DNA of 64,000 bases, from assembly GCF_000974765.1 (NCBI RefSeq), contig NZ_BBWU01000003.1, positions 1 through 64,000 on the forward strand, read 5' to 3'. This DNA comes from Sphingomonas changbaiensis NBRC 104936 (GTDB taxonomy: Bacteria > Pseudomonadota > Alphaproteobacteria > Sphingomonadales > Sphingomonadaceae). Below, piece by piece: positions 16,769-25,233 of the stretch. Each line of letters begins with the position of its first letter. Positions within the stretch are counted from its first letter, which is position 1. The notes beneath the pieces were generated by a model. That model had not been told where the DNA came from, did not search any database, and saw only the letters and a list, made by a program, of their open reading frames with translations. The position numbers were made by a program, and so were the translations under genes.

Positions 16769-17770
16769 ATGAAGGCCCTGTTGTCGCGCGCGCCCGGCGG
16801 ACCCGAGACATTGGAGCTGGCCGAGGTTCCGGAGCCGGTCGCCGGCAAGGGGGAACTGCTGGTGCGCATCCAATATTGCGCGATCAACTATCCCGACGTG
16901 CTGGTGATCGAGGACAAATACCAGTTCAAGCCGCCGCGGCCGTTCGCGCCGGGCAGCGAAGTGTCGGGCGTGGTCGAGGCGGTGGGCGAAGGCGTCGAAG
17001 GCTGGCAGGTCGGCGATCGGCTGCTTGCGCTGACCGCGTCGTCGGGCGGCCTTGCCGAGAAAGTGGCGGTTGGTGCCAATCGCGCGTTCAAGGTGCCGGA
17101 CGGGCTGCCGCTGAAGGAAGCCTCGGCGCTGCTGATGACCTATGCGACGACGATCCACGGTCTGCTGGATCGCGGGCATTTGCAGGCCGGCCAGACCCTG
17201 CTCGTGCTGGGCGCCGCCGGCGGGGTCGGCCTGTCGGCGGTCGAGCTCGGCAAAGCCTTCGGCGCACGTGTGATCGCGGCCGTGTCCTCGGCCGAAAAGG
17301 CGTACGTCGCCAAGGCATGCGGCGCCGACGACGTGCTGATCTACGACCGCGCTCCCTTCGACAAGGAACAGTCGAAGGCGCTCGCCGACGCTTTCAAGGC
17401 CAAGCTGGGTCCCGAAGGCGCGCACGTCATCTACGATCCCGTTGGCGGCGACTATGCGGAGCCGGCGCTGCGATCGATTGCCTGGGAGGGCCGGTATCTC
17501 GTCGTCGGCTTCCCGGCTGGGATCCCGCGCCTGCCGCTCAACCTGACGCTGCTCAAGAGCTGCGATGTTTGCGGCGTCTTCTGGGGCGCGTTCACGATGC
17601 GCGAGCCGAAACGGCACCAGGAGCATGTCGCGACGCTCTTCCGCCTTTGGCAGGAGGGCAAAATCGCGCCGCGCGTGTCGGAAGTCTATCCGCTTGAACG
17701 GGGCGGCGAAGCGATCGCGAAGCTGGCCAATCGCGGCGCAGTCGGCAAGCTGGTCGTGGAGATCGCCTGA
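16769..17770 (+). CDS. NADPH:quinone oxidoreductase family protein (zinc-less MDR)
   Basis: Medium-chain dehydrogenase/reductase of 333 residues. It has an N-terminal GroES-like domain (FAPGSEVSGVVEAVGEGV), a Rossmann nucleotide loop LGAAGGVGLSAVELGKAFG, and YDPVGGDYAEPALR. The catalytic zinc ligands of alcohol dehydrogenases are absent, which places it with quinone oxidoreductase-type enzymes acting on quinones or enones. An AGGAG-like site precedes the ATG. Confidence 0.88.
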   Translation: MKALLSRAPGGPETLELAEVPEPVAGKGELLVRIQYCAINYPDVLVIEDKYQFKPPRPFAPGSEVSGVVEAVGEGVEGWQVGDRLLALTASSGGLAEKVAVGANRAFKVPDGLPLKEASALLMTYATTIHGLLDRGHLQAGQTLLVLGAAGGVGLSAVELGKAFGARVIAAVSSAEKAYVAKACGADDVLIYDRAPFDKEQSKALADAFKAKLGPEGAHVIYDPVGGDYAEPALRSIAWEGRYLVVGFPAGIPRLPLNLTLLKSCDVCGVFWGAFTMREPKRHQEHVATLFRLWQEGKIAPRVSEVYPLERGGEAIAKLANRGAVGKLVVEIA

Positions 17771-17829
17771 GCGGCGTTGCGTCGCCGCTCCGCCCTCCTT
17801 ATCTCACGATCGAAACGAGAGGGCATTGC

Positions 17830-18156
17830 ATGACGACCTTCGACGATCGCGAGCGGGCATTCGAGGCGAAGTTTGCGCGCGACGAGGAGATGCTGTTTCG
17901 CATCACCGCGCGCCGCAACAGGCTGCTCGGCCAATGGGCGGCCGAGCGCATGGGCCTCACACCCGCCGAGACCGACGCTTATTCGAAAGCTGTCGTCCAG
18001 GCGGAGTTTGAAGAGGCGGGCGACGAGGACGTCATCCGCAAGCTGCTGGGCGACCTGACGGCCGCGGGCGTGGATGTCGACGAGTCGACCGTGCGCCGGG
18101 CGCTCGAGGACAAATCGATCGAGGCGCGCCGCCAGCTGATCGAGGCGCAGTCCTGA
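17830..18156 (+). CDS. DUF1476 protein, F1-ATPase inhibitor subunit zeta
   Basis: A 108-residue, strongly charged helical protein matching DUF1476: MTTFDDRERAFEAKFARDEE, then RNRLLGQWAAERMGL. In Paracoccus this family is the zeta subunit, which inserts its N-terminal helix into the F1-ATPase to block ATP hydrolysis. It is the first gene of a closely spaced set with bolA (1-bp gap) and grxD. Confidence 0.9.
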   Translation: MTTFDDRERAFEAKFARDEEMLFRITARRNRLLGQWAAERMGLTPAETDAYSKAVVQAEFEEAGDEDVIRKLLGDLTAAGVDVDESTVRRALEDKSIEARRQLIEAQS

Positions 18157-18157
18157 T

Positions 18158-18397
18158 ATGCCGATGCCCGCGCATGAGATCGAAGCCATGATCCAGTCGG
18201 CAATCCCCGACGCGCAGGTCCAGATTACCGATCTGGCCGGCGACGGCGATCATTACGCCGCGCGCGTGGTGTCGGAGAGTTTTCGCGGCGTTTCGCGCGT
18301 CGAGCGCACCCGCCGCATCTATGCCGCATTGGGCGGCCGCATGGGTGGCGAGTTGCACGCCCTGCAGCTGACTACAGACGTGCCCGCAGGAGGCTGA
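18158..18397 (+). CDS. bolA: BolA-family protein
   Basis: A 79-residue BolA/IbaG-type protein. The BolA core appears as ALQLTTDVP at the C-terminus and FRGVSRVERTRRIYAAL, containing the conserved helix and the region with ligand His358-type position (ELHALQL). BolA proteins bind a shared [2Fe-2S] cluster with CGFS glutaredoxins, and the grxD gene begins 6 bp downstream, supporting that role in iron-sulfur trafficking. Confidence 0.9.
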   Translation: MPMPAHEIEAMIQSAIPDAQVQITDLAGDGDHYAARVVSESFRGVSRVERTRRIYAALGGRMGGELHALQLTTDVPAGG

Positions 18398-18403
18398 GTT
18401 AAG

Positions 18404-18736
18404 ATGACCGACGAATCCCAGGCCCGCATCCAGGAGCTGGTCTCCGCCAATGACGTGCTGCTGTTCATGAAGGGCACGCCGCTGTTCCCGCAGTGCGGCT
18501 TTTCCAGCCGCGCCATCGCGATCCTCGATCGGCTGGGCGTCGACTATGAGAGCGTCGACGTGCTGCAGGACCAAGGCATTCGCCAGGGCATCAAGGCGTT
18601 CAGCGACTGGCCGACCATTCCCCAGCTCTACGTGAAGGGCGAATTCGTCGGCGGCTCGGATATCATGATGGAAATGTACGAAAGCGGTGAGCTTGCGGAG
18701 CTGATGAACGACAAGGGAGTCGCGAAGGCGGGCTGA
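18404..18736 (+). CDS. grxD: Monothiol glutaredoxin, CGFS type (Grx4)
   Basis: A 110-residue glutaredoxin with the signature CGFS in LFPQCGFSSRAI, the glutathione/cis-Pro segment WPTIPQLYVKGEFVGGSD, and family-typical length. CGFS glutaredoxins carry and deliver [2Fe-2S] clusters, usually with BolA, whose gene is immediately upstream. Start ATG 18404 follows a GGAGG-like sequence. Confidence 0.96.
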   Translation: MTDESQARIQELVSANDVLLFMKGTPLFPQCGFSSRAIAILDRLGVDYESVDVLQDQGIRQGIKAFSDWPTIPQLYVKGEFVGGSDIMMEMYESGELAELMNDKGVAKAG

Positions 18737-18773
18737 TCGGAACTTCGTTCCGCGGCGCACGTCCTTGCCCGAC

Positions 18774-18977
18774 ATGGGCAAGAAGAAATCGCGATGGTCG
18801 TGGCTCTCGTCCATGCTGGACGATCCCAAGGTCCAGGCGGCGCTCGCGGAGTTGGTTGCCGCGGGCATTGGCGCGCTGGCGGCGGCGCTTGCCGAGAACC
18901 GGACCGTCCGGCGTGAGGCGGGCAAGCTCGCCGACAAGGGCAAGGCCGCCATCACCGGTGATCCGCCGTCCGCGTGA
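18774..18977 (+). CDS. Small hypothetical protein
   Basis: A 67-residue protein starting MGKKKSRWSWLSSMLDD, with a central Ala/Leu-rich helix (VQAALAELVAAGIGALAAAL) and a charged tail. An upstream in-frame TTG at 18765 is less likely. The helix is amphipathic to hydrophobic, suggesting membrane association. GGAAC with CGTC 16 bp later (18739-18763) resembles an EcfG stress promoter with one mismatch. No family is recognised. Confidence 0.55.
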   Translation: MGKKKSRWSWLSSMLDDPKVQAALAELVAAGIGALAAALAENRTVRREAGKLADKGKAAITGDPPSA

Positions 18978-19048
18978 CGGCTTATTCATTGACTGTTCAG
19001 CCAAACGATGACACCTGTAATCGTAATAACGACTAAAGGGCCTGGGGA

Positions 19049-19417
19049 ATGGCTGAACGCATCAGTGAAGCCGAGCATGCGGTGATGGAGGTGCTCTGGG
19101 AGGAGCAGCCGCTGACCGCCGCCGAAGTCGCCGAGCGCGCGAGCCCGGAACGGGGCTGGAGCGTGCACACCGTCAAGACCCTCTTGTCCCGCCTGCTCGC
19201 GAAGGGGGCGATCGCCCATGAAGCGGACGGGCGCCGTTTTCTCTATCGTCCCGCCATCGAACGCGAAGCCTATGTCGGCCGCGAATCGGAAAAGCTGGTC
19301 GATAAATTGTTCGGAGGCCGCGTAACGCCGCTGATCGCGCATCTGGCCGAGCGCCGCTCCCTTTCGCCTGAGGACATCGCCGAACTCGAAGCTCTTTTGA
19401 AGGAGCTGAAGCCATGA
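19049..19417 (+). CDS. BlaI/MecI-family transcriptional repressor
   Basis: A 122-residue winged-helix repressor: ISEAEHAVMEVLWEEQPLTAAEV, then the recognition-helix segment GWSVHTVKTLLSRLLAKGAI and a C-terminal dimerisation helix region. BlaI proteins repress their own operon and are cleaved through a partner BlaR1/MecR1 protease. The partner gene overlaps by 4 bp. The upstream region contains TTGACT at 18989-18994 and an AT-rich stretch, but no clear operator dyad was found. Confidence 0.92.
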   Translation: MAERISEAEHAVMEVLWEEQPLTAAEVAERASPERGWSVHTVKTLLSRLLAKGAIAHEADGRRFLYRPAIEREAYVGRESEKLVDKLFGGRVTPLIAHLAERRSLSPEDIAELEALLKELKP

Positions 19418-20988
19418 TCAGCTGGGCCATCGAGACCTTGATCGCCAGCACTCTGCTGATGCTGGTGGTTCTTGCCGTGCGCCGCCCGGTGGCCCGGCAT
19501 TTCGGGCCGCATATCGCCTACGGGCTGTGGCTGTTGCCGGCCCTGCGCATGCTGCTGCCGCCGCTGCCCGAGACCGTCGCGCCGGCGCCGATCCATGTGC
19601 TGCCTGCCAATGTTGAGGCGCTGCTTGCCGCAGCCGCGACGTTCCATGCGAGCACCGCGACCGCGCAGGTGGATGCGCCCTCCGTCGACTGGCTGCTGCT
19701 GTTCGGCTGCTTCTGGGGGGCAGGCGCGCTTGGATTCCTTGGCTGGCATATCTGGTCCTATCGCCGGTTCGTGCGCACCGCGCTCGACGATGCGACGCAG
19801 CTGCCGCGCTTCGACCGTCATGGGGTGGAGGTCTGCTCCAGCCCCGCAGCGCGCGGCCCGTTCGCGGCCGGCATCTTCCTGAAGACCGTCGTGCTGCCCC
19901 AGGATTATCGGCGCCGCTATGAGCGCGACGAGCTGCGGCTCGCGATCGAGCACGAAATTCAGCACCACCAGCGCTGCGATATGTCCGCCAATTTCGCCGC
20001 GCTGGTCGTGCTGGCGCTGCACTGGTGGAACCCGATTGCGCACTTCGCGCACCGCGCGTTCCGCGTTGATCAGGAGCTTGCTTGCGACGCTCTGGTGCTT
20101 GCGCAAGCGACACCGTTCGAGCGTCATGCCTATGGTTCGGCGCTGCTGAAATCCGCCTGCGACCGCCTGCCGGTGGCCGCATGCGCTCTTGGGGCCGGGG
20201 ATGACCTCAAGAGGAGACTGACGATGATGAAGGTTTATCGCTGGAACGCCAGCCGTGCGCGGCTGGGCAGCATGATCGCCACCGGACTGGTCGGCGTCGG
20301 CCTGATGCTGACGGCATCGAACGGCATTGCCGCCGAGACGACAAAGCGCGTCGAACAGAAGGTGCGGACGATCCTGCCGGTCGCAGCGCCGTTGCCGCCC
20401 ACGGCACCCGTGGCGCCGCCGGCGCCGCTTGCGCCGGAAGCGGTCGCAGCTCCGACAGCGCCCGAGGCGCCAATCGCGCCGCCGGCGCCACCGACTCCGG
20501 TCGCGGTCCCCACGGCTCCCGCGGCGCTGATGTCGGTCAGCTGGACAAGCGACGACGGTGATCAGGTCATCGATACCGCCGAGATGAACCGCACCATCCA
20601 GGAATCGGTGCGCGAGGCGCAGGCGGAAGCGCGTGAAGCGGCGCGCGAGGCGGAGGCCGATGCGCGCGAGGCGGCTCGTGACGCGGCTAACGATGCGCGC
20701 GAGGCCGCCCGCGAAGCGGCACGGGTCCGGCCTGCGGTCGCCACGCGGCACTGCCCGGCGGGTGCGCCGTTCATGGCGAAGGTCGGCGACGACGGCAATG
20801 CGGTCGTCCGCTGCGGAGCGATGTCGCCGGTCGACAAGGCAAAGATGCGCCAGCAATTGATCGTCTCGCTGGAGCAGGCGCGGCAATCGGTGGCCGCGTC
20901 GCTCAACGATGACTGGGCCCGGCGCGCGCGCGAGCAGGCACTCGCCAGCATCGACCGCGAGATCGCGCGGCTCAAAGCGGACAAGTAG
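19414..20988 (+). CDS. M56-family BlaR1-like membrane metallopeptidase
   Basis: A 524-residue partner of the BlaI repressor. Four membrane segments are predicted (about 5-22, 33-50, 92-113, 288-305). The M56 zinc motif HEIQH is at 180-184 with Glu221 in ELACDALVL as probable third ligand. Unlike classical BlaR1/MecR1 there is no penicillin-binding sensor domain: after the last helix comes a Pro/Ala-rich linker (about 321-373), then a repetitive Arg-Glu-Ala helix (about 385-435) and a small Cys-containing end. The inducing signal is therefore unlikely to be beta-lactam acylation. Confidence 0.88.
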   Translation: MISWAIETLIASTLLMLVVLAVRRPVARHFGPHIAYGLWLLPALRMLLPPLPETVAPAPIHVLPANVEALLAAAATFHASTATAQVDAPSVDWLLLFGCFWGAGALGFLGWHIWSYRRFVRTALDDATQLPRFDRHGVEVCSSPAARGPFAAGIFLKTVVLPQDYRRRYERDELRLAIEHEIQHHQRCDMSANFAALVVLALHWWNPIAHFAHRAFRVDQELACDALVLAQATPFERHAYGSALLKSACDRLPVAACALGAGDDLKRRLTMMKVYRWNASRARLGSMIATGLVGVGLMLTASNGIAAETTKRVEQKVRTILPVAAPLPPTAPVAPPAPLAPEAVAAPTAPEAPIAPPAPPTPVAVPTAPAALMSVSWTSDDGDQVIDTAEMNRTIQESVREAQAEAREAAREAEADAREAARDAANDAREAAREAARVRPAVATRHCPAGAPFMAKVGDDGNAVVRCGAMSPVDKAKMRQQLIVSLEQARQSVAASLNDDWARRAREQALASIDREIARLKADK

Positions 20989-21034
20989 GAGCTCGAGGGT
21001 TGTCAAAGCCGGCGGGGAACCCCATCGCTTAAGG

Positions 21035-21892
21035 ATGGAGAACCCGCCGGTCGGACAGGTCGTCGAACTCGAGCCCCTGGTGCGCCGGGTGCTGGCCGGC
21101 AATCCGAGTCCGTTCACCTACACGGGAACCGAGACCTACATCGTCGGCAAGGGCGAGGTCGCGATCATCGATCCGGGACCCGACGACACCGCCCACATCG
21201 CCGCGCTCCTTGAAGCGACTGCCGACGAAAAGGTGATCGCGATCCTCTGCACGCACACCCATCGCGACCACAGCCCCGCCGCACCGGCAGTGAAGGCGGC
21301 GACCGGCGCGCCGATCATGGGCTGCGCGCCGCTGGTGCTCGAAGACCTTGGCCCGCGCGCGGACGCGTCGTTCGACGAAAGCTATGCGCCCGATCATGTG
21401 ATGCAGGATGGCGAGCAGGTGAGGGGTCCCGGCTGGACGCTGGAAGCCGTGGCGACGCCGGGCCACACCTCCAACCATCTCTGCTTCGCGCTCGACGAAA
21501 CCGGCGCACTGTTCACCGGCGATCATGTGATGGGGTGGTCGACGACCGTGGTCTCACCGCCCGATGGCGACATGGCAGCCTACATGGCCAGCCTCGATCG
21601 TCTGATGGCGCGCAAGGACCGCGTCTATTATCCCGCCCATGGCGACCCGGTCGATAATCCGCAGCGCTTCGTGCGCGGGCTCGCCGGTCACCGCAAACAA
21701 CGGGAAGGACAGATATTGCGGCTGCTCCGCGAGGACGTCGGCGCGATTCCGGCAATGGTCGAGCGCATGTATGTCGGGCTCGACCCGCGCCTGCACGGCG
21801 CCGCCGGTCGCTCGGTGCTCGCGCACCTGATCGACCTGCGCGACCGCGGCATCGCGCGGCAGGAGGGCGACGCCTGGAGCCTTGCCGCGTGA
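21035..21892 (+). CDS. MBL-fold metallo-hydrolase (LACTB2/glyoxalase II-like)
   Basis: A 285-residue metallo-beta-lactamase-fold hydrolase with the zinc motif THTHRDHS, the second His in ATPGHTSNHL, and Asp in FTGDHVMG. A C-terminal helical winged domain (about 225-280) is as in LACTB2-type enzymes and teichoic/ribonuclease relatives. ATG 21035 follows AAGG. It is coupled to the next gene by a GTGA overlap. Substrate unknown. Confidence 0.87.
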   Translation: MENPPVGQVVELEPLVRRVLAGNPSPFTYTGTETYIVGKGEVAIIDPGPDDTAHIAALLEATADEKVIAILCTHTHRDHSPAAPAVKAATGAPIMGCAPLVLEDLGPRADASFDESYAPDHVMQDGEQVRGPGWTLEAVATPGHTSNHLCFALDETGALFTGDHVMGWSTTVVSPPDGDMAAYMASLDRLMARKDRVYYPAHGDPVDNPQRFVRGLAGHRKQREGQILRLLREDVGAIPAMVERMYVGLDPRLHGAAGRSVLAHLIDLRDRGIARQEGDAWSLAA

Positions 21893-22566
21893 CACGTGAG
21901 CTTCGGAGTGCGCTGATCGGGGGACTGGTCGCGATCGCCGTGCTCGCCGCCGGCTTCTTCGCGATGAAGAGCTATCTCACGTCCAAATTCGCACCGGACC
22001 CCGAGACGATCGCCTCCTCGACGCTGAGCGGCATGCGCGAGCAGAACCGGCTGACATCGTTCATCGCAAGCTACGTCGCTGTCGTGACGTCGGAGCAAAG
22101 TCGCCTGGGGCTGACGGCTCGCAAGACACTGATCATGCCGGGCACTGTCCGATACGAGGTCGATCTGGGCAAGCTCGGCCCCGAGGATCTCAGTTGGGAT
22201 GACGGCAGGAACGAGCTGACCGTCACCCTCCCGCCGGTCGAGATCGCCGGGCCGCAAGTCGATCTGAACGCGATCCGCGAATATGACGGCGGCGGCCTAT
22301 TGATGCGTCTCACCAATGCGGAGGAGCGGCTGGACGACGCGAACCGCAAGGCCGCCCAGGCCGAACTTCTGCGCCAGGCCAAGGCGCCGACGCCGATGCG
22401 CATCGCGCGTGAGGCCACCCGCCGCGCGGTCGAGCGCAATTTCGCGCTTCCCCTGCGCGCCGCGGGGCTCGATGCGCATGTAACTGTTCGCTTCCCGGAC
22501 GAAGGGCACTCCGCCGAGCAGATGGACCGCTCGACGCCGCTGAACGAGGCAGTCGCGACCCACTAA
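21889..22566 (+). CDS. DUF4230 membrane-anchored protein
   Basis: A 225-residue protein with a single N-terminal membrane anchor (about 8-25) and an exported domain of the DUF4230 type (SYVAVVTSEQSR, VRYEVDLGKLGPEDLSWD, LTVTLPPVEI). It begins at GTG 21889, overlapping the preceding stop. Function of DUF4230 is unknown. The C-terminal half is helical and charged. Confidence 0.82.
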   Translation: MTRELRSALIGGLVAIAVLAAGFFAMKSYLTSKFAPDPETIASSTLSGMREQNRLTSFIASYVAVVTSEQSRLGLTARKTLIMPGTVRYEVDLGKLGPEDLSWDDGRNELTVTLPPVEIAGPQVDLNAIREYDGGGLLMRLTNAEERLDDANRKAAQAELLRQAKAPTPMRIAREATRRAVERNFALPLRAAGLDAHVTVRFPDEGHSAEQMDRSTPLNEAVATH

Positions 22567-22600
22567 GCGGACTGGATTGTTCCGCCGCCAGTCCCCATCT

Positions 22601-22687
22601 CCGTTCGGCCTGAGCTTGTCGAAGGCCTCCCTTCTTCTTACGGGCTCCGAAAGAAAGGGAGGGCTTCGACAAGCTCAGCCCGAACGG
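22601..22687. repeat. Long interspersed inverted repeat
   Basis: Arms of 33 bp (22601-22633 and 22655-22687) are complementary with two mismatches, separated by a 21-bp AT-richer loop. The arm contains TTCGACAAGCTCAG, a widespread intergenic repeat core in sphingomonad genomes. The element sits between the DUF4230 gene and nadA and could act as a transcript 3' structure. It has no T-run. Confidence 0.8.
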
Positions 22688-22701
22688 AGTTTTACGGCGA
22701 A

Positions 22702-23712
22702 ATGGACGCGAGAAACGGCTTCGGCGGAACTGTGACTGGCCTCGACCTGCGGGCCGAGATCGACCGGCTGCGCAAGGAGCGCAATGCGGTCATCCTCGCT
22801 CATTATTACCAGAAGCCGGAGCTGCAGGACCTCGCCGACTTCGTCGGCGACAGTCTTGAGCTCAGCCGCAAAGCGCAGGAGACGGACGCCGACGTGATCG
22901 CCTTTTGCGGCGTCCGCTTCATGGCGGAAACGGCGAAGATCCTGAGCCCCGAAAAGATCGTCGTCCTGCCCGACATGGACGCCGGCTGCAGCCTGGAGGA
23001 TAGCTGTCCGCCTGAGCGGTTCGCCGCCTTTCGGGCCGAGCATCCGGACCATATCGCGCTGACCTACATCAACTGCTCGGCAGCGGTGAAGGCGCTGTCG
23101 GACGTGATCGTCACCTCCTCGTCCGCCGAAAAGATCCTGATGCAGCTCCCGAAGGAACAGAAGATCATCTTCGGCCCGGACCGCAACCTGGGCGGCTACC
23201 TCGCGCGCAAGACCGGGCGCGACATGCTGCTATGGCCCGGCGTCTGCATCGTCCACGAAGCCTTTTCCGAAACCGAGTTGCTGAAGCTCAGGGCCGAGCA
23301 TCCCGACGCGCCGATCCTCGCCCATCCGGAATGCCCGCCGCACCTGCTCGATCACGCCGATTTCGTCGGCTCGACCAGCGCGATCCTTGAACATGCGAAA
23401 AAGTCGCCGGCCAGGACAGTCATCGTCGCGACCGAGCCGCACATCATCCATCAGATGCAGAAGGCGGTGCCGGACAAGCAGTTCATCGGCGCGCCCGGAG
23501 CGGACGGGAACTGCAACTGCAACATCTGCCCCTATATGGCCCTCAATACGATGGAGAAGCTCTACATCGCGCTGCGCGATCTGGAGCCGCGGATCGAGCT
23601 GGACGAGGAGCTGCGCCTGAAGGCCAAGACCAGCCTCGACCGGATGCTGGCGATGGCGAGCGGAACGGTCGGCATGGGCGATCTCGGCCCGGCGCGGGTT
23701 ACCGGAGACTGA
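22702..23712 (+). CDS. nadA: Quinolinate synthase A
   Basis: Condenses iminoaspartate with dihydroxyacetone phosphate to quinolinate for de novo NAD synthesis. The 336-residue protein shows [30 protein letters not shown] (Fe-S Cys), CIVHEAF, HPECPP and the C-terminal [10 protein letters not shown] that carries the last cluster cysteine. The start at ATG 22702 precedes a short, poorly conserved lead. nadB is not in the window; nadC is two genes downstream. Confidence 0.96.
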   Translation: MDARNGFGGTVTGLDLRAEIDRLRKERNAVILAHYYQKPELQDLADFVGDSLELSRKAQETDADVIAFCGVRFMAETAKILSPEKIVVLPDMDAGCSLEDSCPPERFAAFRAEHPDHIALTYINCSAAVKALSDVIVTSSSAEKILMQLPKEQKIIFGPDRNLGGYLARKTGRDMLLWPGVCIVHEAFSETELLKLRAEHPDAPILAHPECPPHLLDHADFVGSTSAILEHAKKSPARTVIVATEPHIIHQMQKAVPDKQFIGAPGADGNCNCNICPYMALNTMEKLYIALRDLEPRIELDEELRLKAKTSLDRMLAMASGTVGMGDLGPARVTGD

Positions 23713-23717
23713 GGCTC

Positions 23718-24092
23718 GTGAAAGTGCTTGCCCTTGTCCTGGCCGGCATTGGGGCGCCCGTCGCCGCGCAGACCCCCCTCTGCGCCTGGAACGGCGCGGC
23801 GCTCGTCTGCCCGGGTCAGACCATGCCCGGGCCGCTGCCCTTGTACGAGCAGCAGACCGGCCAGTTGCCGCCGATCGCCGATCGTATCGACCGCCTGAAC
23901 GATCAGGCGACGCTGGATCGCGCGCTGGCCCTCGCCCAAGCGGAACAGGCCGGCCGCAAGGCCGAGGCGGCTCGGCAGGCTGATGCGAGCGCGGCCGCCG
24001 GTTATTGCACCGGCGGCGAAATGCTCAACACCGACGCCGCCGAGCCAGGACTCGAACTGCTGCGAGCCCGCTGCAAGGCGCCGCGTCGATGA
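23718..24092 (+). CDS. Exported hypothetical protein between nadA and nadC
   Basis: A 124-residue protein with a Sec signal peptide (MKVLALVLAGIGAPVAAQT) and four mature cysteines (LCAWNGAALVC, YCTGGEM, RARCKA) that could form disulfides. The centre is a charged helix (about 55-95). It starts at GTG 23718, five bp after nadA, and overlaps nadC by 4 bp. It is therefore in the NAD operon, although nothing links it to NAD synthesis by sequence. Family not recognised. Confidence 0.7.
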   Translation: MKVLALVLAGIGAPVAAQTPLCAWNGAALVCPGQTMPGPLPLYEQQTGQLPPIADRIDRLNDQATLDRALALAQAEQAGRKAEAARQADASAAAGYCTGGEMLNTDAAEPGLELLRARCKAPRR

Positions 24093-24934
24093 GCTTCAGC
24101 CTGCCGGGGTTTGACCTCGACGCCTTCGTCCGCGCCACGCTTGCCGAAGACCTGGGGGACGGCGGCGATATCACGTCGGGATCGGTGATCCCGGCCGATG
24201 CGCGGTTCGACGGGGTGATGGACAGCCGCGATGCGATCACCGTTGCCGGCCTACCCATCGCGGCCGCCTTCTTCCGCGCGCTCGATCCGGACGTCGAGAT
24301 CGAGATGCTGGTGGAGGACGGACAGCAGGTTCGCGCAGGCACGGATCTGATGCGGCTGCGCGGCAAGGCGCGCGCGATGCTGACCGCGGAGCGCTCGGCG
24401 CTGAACACCGTCCAGCATCTCTCCGGCATCGCGACCCTGACGCGGCGCTACGTCGACGCGATCGCCGGCACCGGTGCGACCCTGCTCGACACGCGCAAGA
24501 CGATACCCGGCCTGCGGCTGCTGGAGAAATATGCGACACGAATGGGCGGCGCGACCAATCACCGCATGGGGCTGTGGGACGCGGCGATGATCAAGGACAA
24601 TCACGTCGCGGTCGCCGGCGGCGTCGGCGAAGCGGTGCGGCGCGCGAAGGCGGCGGGGATCGCGGAGATCATCGTCGAGGTGGACCGGGTCGACCAGATC
24701 GAGCCCGCGCTTGCGGCCGGCGCGACGTGGCTGCTGCTCGACAATATGGACCCGCCGATCTTGCGCGGCGCCGTGACCCTGGTCGGCGGACGCGTTCCGA
24801 CCGAAGCCTCGGGCGGCGTGCGGCTGGAAACGATTCGCGCGATCGCCGAGACGGGGGTCGATTATGTCTCGGTCGGACGCATCACCCAGTCCGCGGCGGC
24901 GGCCGATATCGGACTGGATTTTCAGAGCCTATGA
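24089..24934 (+). CDS. nadC: Nicotinate-nucleotide pyrophosphorylase (quinolinate phosphoribosyltransferase)
   Basis: Converts quinolinate and PRPP to nicotinate mononucleotide. The 281-residue enzyme has LAEDLGDGGDITS, the central ERSALNTVQHLSGIAT, DTRKTIPGLR and IKDNHV active-site segments, and the C-terminal VDYVSVGRITQSA. ATG 24089 overlaps the upstream gene and its stop overlaps the I78 gene (ATGA at both ends). Confidence 0.96.
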   Translation: MSFSLPGFDLDAFVRATLAEDLGDGGDITSGSVIPADARFDGVMDSRDAITVAGLPIAAAFFRALDPDVEIEMLVEDGQQVRAGTDLMRLRGKARAMLTAERSALNTVQHLSGIATLTRRYVDAIAGTGATLLDTRKTIPGLRLLEKYATRMGGATNHRMGLWDAAMIKDNHVAVAGGVGEAVRRAKAAGIAEIIVEVDRVDQIEPALAAGATWLLLDNMDPPILRGAVTLVGGRVPTEASGGVRLETIRAIAETGVDYVSVGRITQSAAAADIGLDFQSL

Positions 24935-25233
24935 TCAGACTTCTGCTCCTCGCCGCACTCGCGCTCGGGCCGAGCTTTGCGGAAAAAACCCACACCGCGC
25001 GCCCGGCATTGTCGCATCCGCCCGCCTTTGAGGGATGCGATGCCGAGGACATGCAGGCTCTGATCGGACACCCGTTCCCCGCCGACGGTGCCGATCGCGC
25101 GCGCGACGCGAGCGGGTCGGCCATCGTGCGGGTCGTGAGACCGGGCGAGGCCGTGACGATGGACGTTCGTGCCGACCGGTTGACGATCACGCTCGATGCC
25201 GAAGGAAAGGTCGTCAGCGCTCGCTGCGGCTGA
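24931..25233 (+). CDS. I78-family peptidase inhibitor, exported
   Basis: A 100-residue exported protein: signal sequence MIRLLLLAALALGPSFA, then a mature domain matching inhibitor family I78 (CDAEDMQALIGHPF ... RVVRPGEAVTMDVRADRLTI ... SARCG), a family of small serine protease inhibitors. It is fused to the nad operon by an ATGA overlap and overlaps the convergent DUF4112 gene by 20 bp. Role likely periplasmic protection; target protease unknown. Confidence 0.82.
   Translation: MIRLLLLAALALGPSFAEKTHTARPALSHPPAFEGCDAEDMQALIGHPFPADGADRARDASGSAIVRVVRPGEAVTMDVRADRLTITLDAEGKVVSARCG

Noticed and set aside
18989-19040. BlaI operator and sigma-70 promoter
   Set aside because: A TTGACT is present, but no -10 at proper spacing and no convincing dyad.
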